Below are positions 62,339 to 64,000 of a stretch of DNA of 64,000 bases, piece by piece. The notes under the pieces were generated by a model that worked only from the letters and a program-made list of their open reading frames with translations, had not been told where the DNA came from and ran no database searches. The position numbers and the translations under genes were made by a program. This DNA comes from Fidelibacterota bacterium (GTDB lineage Bacteria > Pseudomonadota > Alphaproteobacteria > Rhodospirillales > Rhodospirillaceae): assembly GCA_947472795.1 (NCBI GenBank), contig CANJBL010000006.1, positions 1-64,000 of the forward strand, in the 5' to 3' direction. Position 1 is the first letter of the stretch. Each line of letters starts with the position of its first letter.

Positions 62339-62737
62339 CTAGTGGGCCGCGGCGTTGTCGGGAGTCCAGGCTTGGCCGCGCGCCGCCGCCACGATTTCCG
62401 CCAAGCCTTGGCGCATATCGGTCATGATGAACTCGCCCTTAGCGCCCGGGCCACCGGATTTGGGGTTGGGGAAGCAGAGCACCCAGGCATTCATCTTCAC
62501 GGTCAAGCCACACAGCACGCTGCCGACTTTGACTTGCGTATCTTCGATATAGGCTTTCACCTGCTCGAATTTGGCGGCCGTCAGGTTGTTCCACATGTCT
62601 TGCGACATGGTGCCAAAATCCTGGAATGTGCGTTTCAGGAAGTTGATGAGCCCGGTGATCAGCTTTTCAACCTTGTCCATTTCAGCCATCAGGTTGCGGT
62701 CATTGCGCACCTGCATGCTCTTGCGCATGTCCTGCAT
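62339..62737 (-). CDS. Hypothetical helical protein, start uncertain
   Basis: A 132-residue frame from the ATG at 62737. The product is helical and amphipathic (KVEKLITGLINFLKRTFQDF; LTAAKFEQVKAYIEDTQVKV), with a beta-like middle (NAWVLCFPNPKSGGPGAKGE) and two Cys. The reading frame is open for about 26 codons upstream with protein-like residues (LLEAFIYV) but no start codon, so its 5' end may be truncated. The stop codon is one base from that of the ABC-F gene. Family unknown. Confidence 0.5.
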   Translation of the reverse strand: MQDMRKSMQVRNDRNLMAEMDKVEKLITGLINFLKRTFQDFGTMSQDMWNNLTAAKFEQVKAYIEDTQVKVGSVLCGLTVKMNAWVLCFPNPKSGGPGAKGEFIMTDMRQGLAEIVAAARGQAWTPDNAAAH

Positions 62738-62934
62738 GACATAGATGAAAGCTTCCAGCAGTGGGGCGTGAGGCGGTCGAGGCTCGGGCGCACCGACGGC
62801 GTCCCCTGGCGGTCAAATGTCCCCTAGACCCGGACCTTTGATCCTATTACCTACACTAACACAAAGTCCTATCAAAGGCTTAACCGATTGTCGAAAATGG
62901 CGGTTCAGAGCCTCTTATCAAACCGAAAACGGGT

Positions 62935-63273
62935 ATGGACCGCCTTAAAACCGAACTCCGCGTGCAGGCCTGGTTGCGACGTTGTGCTGGCCTTGGTCTC
63001 ATGGCGACTGTGGCGCGAAAGGGTGATGCCGACGCGGGCGCGCTCTTTCTGAAGGTCAACCGCTTCAAGGACGGCTGCGAGGTCTTCTCTGGCATTACCG
63101 CCCCCGATGGCAGCCCAGCGTGGCTGCGCGCCATGGGCGCGGCCCCCGTGGCCGAGAAGGACGCCGACGCCTATCTCGCCCGCCAGAGCACTTACGATCC
63201 TGATGCGTGGGTCCTGGAAATCGAGGACCCGCGTGCCATCTTTGTCCTCGACGAGCCGATTCAAAGCCTCTGA
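62935..63273 (+). CDS. DUF1491 family protein
   Basis: A 112-residue soluble protein with the DUF1491 pattern RLKTELRVQAWLRRC (residues 3-17), VARKGDADAGALFLKVN and a C-terminal YDPDAWVLEIED. The family is almost confined to alphaproteobacteria and its function is unknown. The ATG at 62935 has no strong Shine-Dalgarno. It lies 107 bp upstream of gcrA in the same direction. Confidence 0.88.
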   Translation: MDRLKTELRVQAWLRRCAGLGLMATVARKGDADAGALFLKVNRFKDGCEVFSGITAPDGSPAWLRAMGAAPVAEKDADAYLARQSTYDPDAWVLEIEDPRAIFVLDEPIQSL

Positions 63274-63380
63274 GTGTTTGATAAGCTGAATAAAATCACC
63301 ATTTCTGGCGAGTGGACAGGCTGGGGGTGCCCCGAGTATGTTCTCCGCTTCCAATGAAAGGGTACTGCGGATTGGAAAAC

Positions 63381-63767
63381 ATGGGCTGGAACGACGAAAA
63401 AATACAACGGCTGAAAAAGCTGTGGTCTGAAGGCTTGACCACAGGCGAAATCGGCAAGCGTCTTGGCGTGTCCAAAAATGCTGTTGTGGGTAAAGCTCAT
63501 CGCCTCGGCCTCAAGGGCCGTCCGTCGCCCATCAAGCGTCAGGATGTGAAAGCGCCCGCGGCCAAGAAGCCCGAGACGCGCATCTTCACGCTCACCGATC
63601 TGTCGGCGCAGACCTGCCGCTGGCCCATCGGCGACCCGAAACACGAAGACTTCCGCTTCTGCGGCAAGGGCGTGTATGCGGGTAAGCCCTATTGCGCCGA
63701 GCATTGCGCGACCGCTTACGTCGGATCGAGCAAGTCTTCGCGCAGCAACAACGAAGACGCGGCTTAA
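63381..63767 (+). CDS. gcrA: GcrA cell-cycle regulator
   Basis: A 128-residue GcrA-type protein. The N-terminal helix-turn-helix (GWNDEKIQRLKKLWSEGLTT, then IGKRLGVSKNAVVGKAHRLG, residues 2-50) is the part that binds sigma70-bound promoters carrying methylated GANTC sites. The C-terminal region has the conserved Cys-rich segment (TCRWPIGDPKHEDFRFCGKG, then KPYCAEHC). GcrA is found only in alphaproteobacteria and controls cell-cycle genes with CcrM. A start at 63381 fits the family. Confidence 0.93.
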   Translation: MGWNDEKIQRLKKLWSEGLTTGEIGKRLGVSKNAVVGKAHRLGLKGRPSPIKRQDVKAPAAKKPETRIFTLTDLSAQTCRWPIGDPKHEDFRFCGKGVYAGKPYCAEHCATAYVGSSKSSRSNNEDAA

Positions 63768-63791
63768 CTTATTAGTTGGTCGCGTCGTTAA

Positions 63792-63818
63792 GCCGAAAAC
63801 CGGTTCCCACTTTTCGGC
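63792..63818. repeat. Intergenic palindrome, alphaproteobacterial type
   Basis: GCCGAAAA (63792-63799) and TTTTCGGC (63811-63818) around CCGGTTCCCAC. This sequence type is scattered between genes in many alphaproteobacterial genomes, judging by memory, and could end the gcrA transcript and the convergent gene. Confidence 0.6.
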
Positions 63819-63826
63819 ACGACGCT

Positions 63827-64000
63827 CTAGACGATAGGCGTCGGCGGCTCGCGCCCGTTCAGCACCGCTTCCAGATTATCGATGGCGAGCATGCCCATGG
63901 CCGTGCGCGTCTCCACCGTTGCGCTGCCGATGTGCGGCAGCAGGAAGACGTTTTCAACGTCACGGTAGCGTGGATCGATGGCAGGCTCGCCGGCATAAAC
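63827..64000 (-). CDS. D-2-hydroxyacid dehydrogenase, C-terminal part
   Basis: Partial gene entering from the right edge; 57 residues and a TAG at 63827 are visible. The sequence AGEPAIDPRYRDVENVFLLP, then HIGSATVETRTAMGMLAIDN, matches the C-terminal part of glyoxylate/hydroxypyruvate reductases of the 2-hydroxyacid dehydrogenase family. The His in LLPHIGSAT is the catalytic acid-base. The NAD-binding half lies outside the window. Confidence 0.88.
   Translation of the reverse strand, partial: VYAGEPAIDPRYRDVENVFLLPHIGSATVETRTAMGMLAIDNLEAVLNGREPPTPIV

Noticed and set aside
1-64000. CRISPR arrays, tRNA or rRNA genes
   Set aside because: No regularly spaced direct repeats and no T-loop or rRNA-like sequence were recognised on either strand by eye.

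Overview
The window reads as chromosomal DNA of a GC-rich alphaproteobacterium. Markers of that class are GcrA (63381-63767), a CdnL-type CarD (1353-1904), a DUF1491 protein next to gcrA, and an extended IF-1 beside a cold-shock gene. Five TonB-dependent receptor genes, one of them broken, and many enzymes carrying Sec or Tat export signals point to an oligotrophic scavenger. The Caulobacter/Rhizomicrobium/Micropepsaceae neighbourhood is my guess from style, not from a search. I saw no tRNA, rRNA or CRISPR array.

Layout. 1-147 is the end of an IS3-family element that abuts a gene which looks truncated at its 5' end. 1-8.2 kb holds small regulatory and stress genes: carD and a zinc-ribbon ORF, cspA, infA, a NYN/OST-HTH protein, a YflT-like glycine-zipper protein, a PepSY-like secreted protein, an ECF sigma factor and a CsbD-like protein. 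8.2-33.4 kb is a catabolic stretch: TonB receptors interleaved with exported hydrolases and oxidoreductases (M20 amidohydrolase, YtcJ-like amidohydrolase, alpha/beta hydrolase, creatininase-like protein, a two-subunit molybdenum hydroxylase, a spermidine-dehydrogenase-like flavoenzyme, dienelactone hydrolase, cupin), with a divergent MocR/AraC regulator pair. 33.4-43.9 kb mixes envelope genes (PF03640 protein, glycine-zipper lipoprotein, GT61), a secreted metallo-beta-lactamase-fold hydrolase, a TonB receptor with a structured leader, a Mop-domain fragment, a Tat amidase and a YpfJ-like metallopeptidase. 43.9-49 kb holds an exported methyltransferase and polysaccharide genes (two convergent truncated transferase genes, an XrtA-type glycosyltransferase, UDP-glucose dehydrogenase). 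49-57.9 kb holds a four-gene exported operon (unknown protein, DUF1592-type, DUF1552, PF03640 repeats) divergent from a large TonB receptor. 58-64 kb is housekeeping-like: PRC-barrel, methyltransferase, flavoprotein, ABC-F ATPase, DUF1491, GcrA and the C-terminus of a D-2-hydroxyacid dehydrogenase.

How it may work together (inference): substrates with amide, lactam, amine or N-heterocycle bonds would be taken across the outer membrane by the receptors and attacked by exported enzymes. The least explained unit is the 48976-54446 operon, which combines a DUF1592-family protein with a CxxCH motif, a Tat-exported DUF1552 protein, a PF03640 repeat protein and an unrecognised secreted protein.

Several loci show decay or rearrangement: the IS-side gene, the frameshifted receptor at 26672-29007, the Mop fragment at 40566-40712, and a tail-to-tail junction near 44990 that appears to have removed the 3' ends of two glycan genes.
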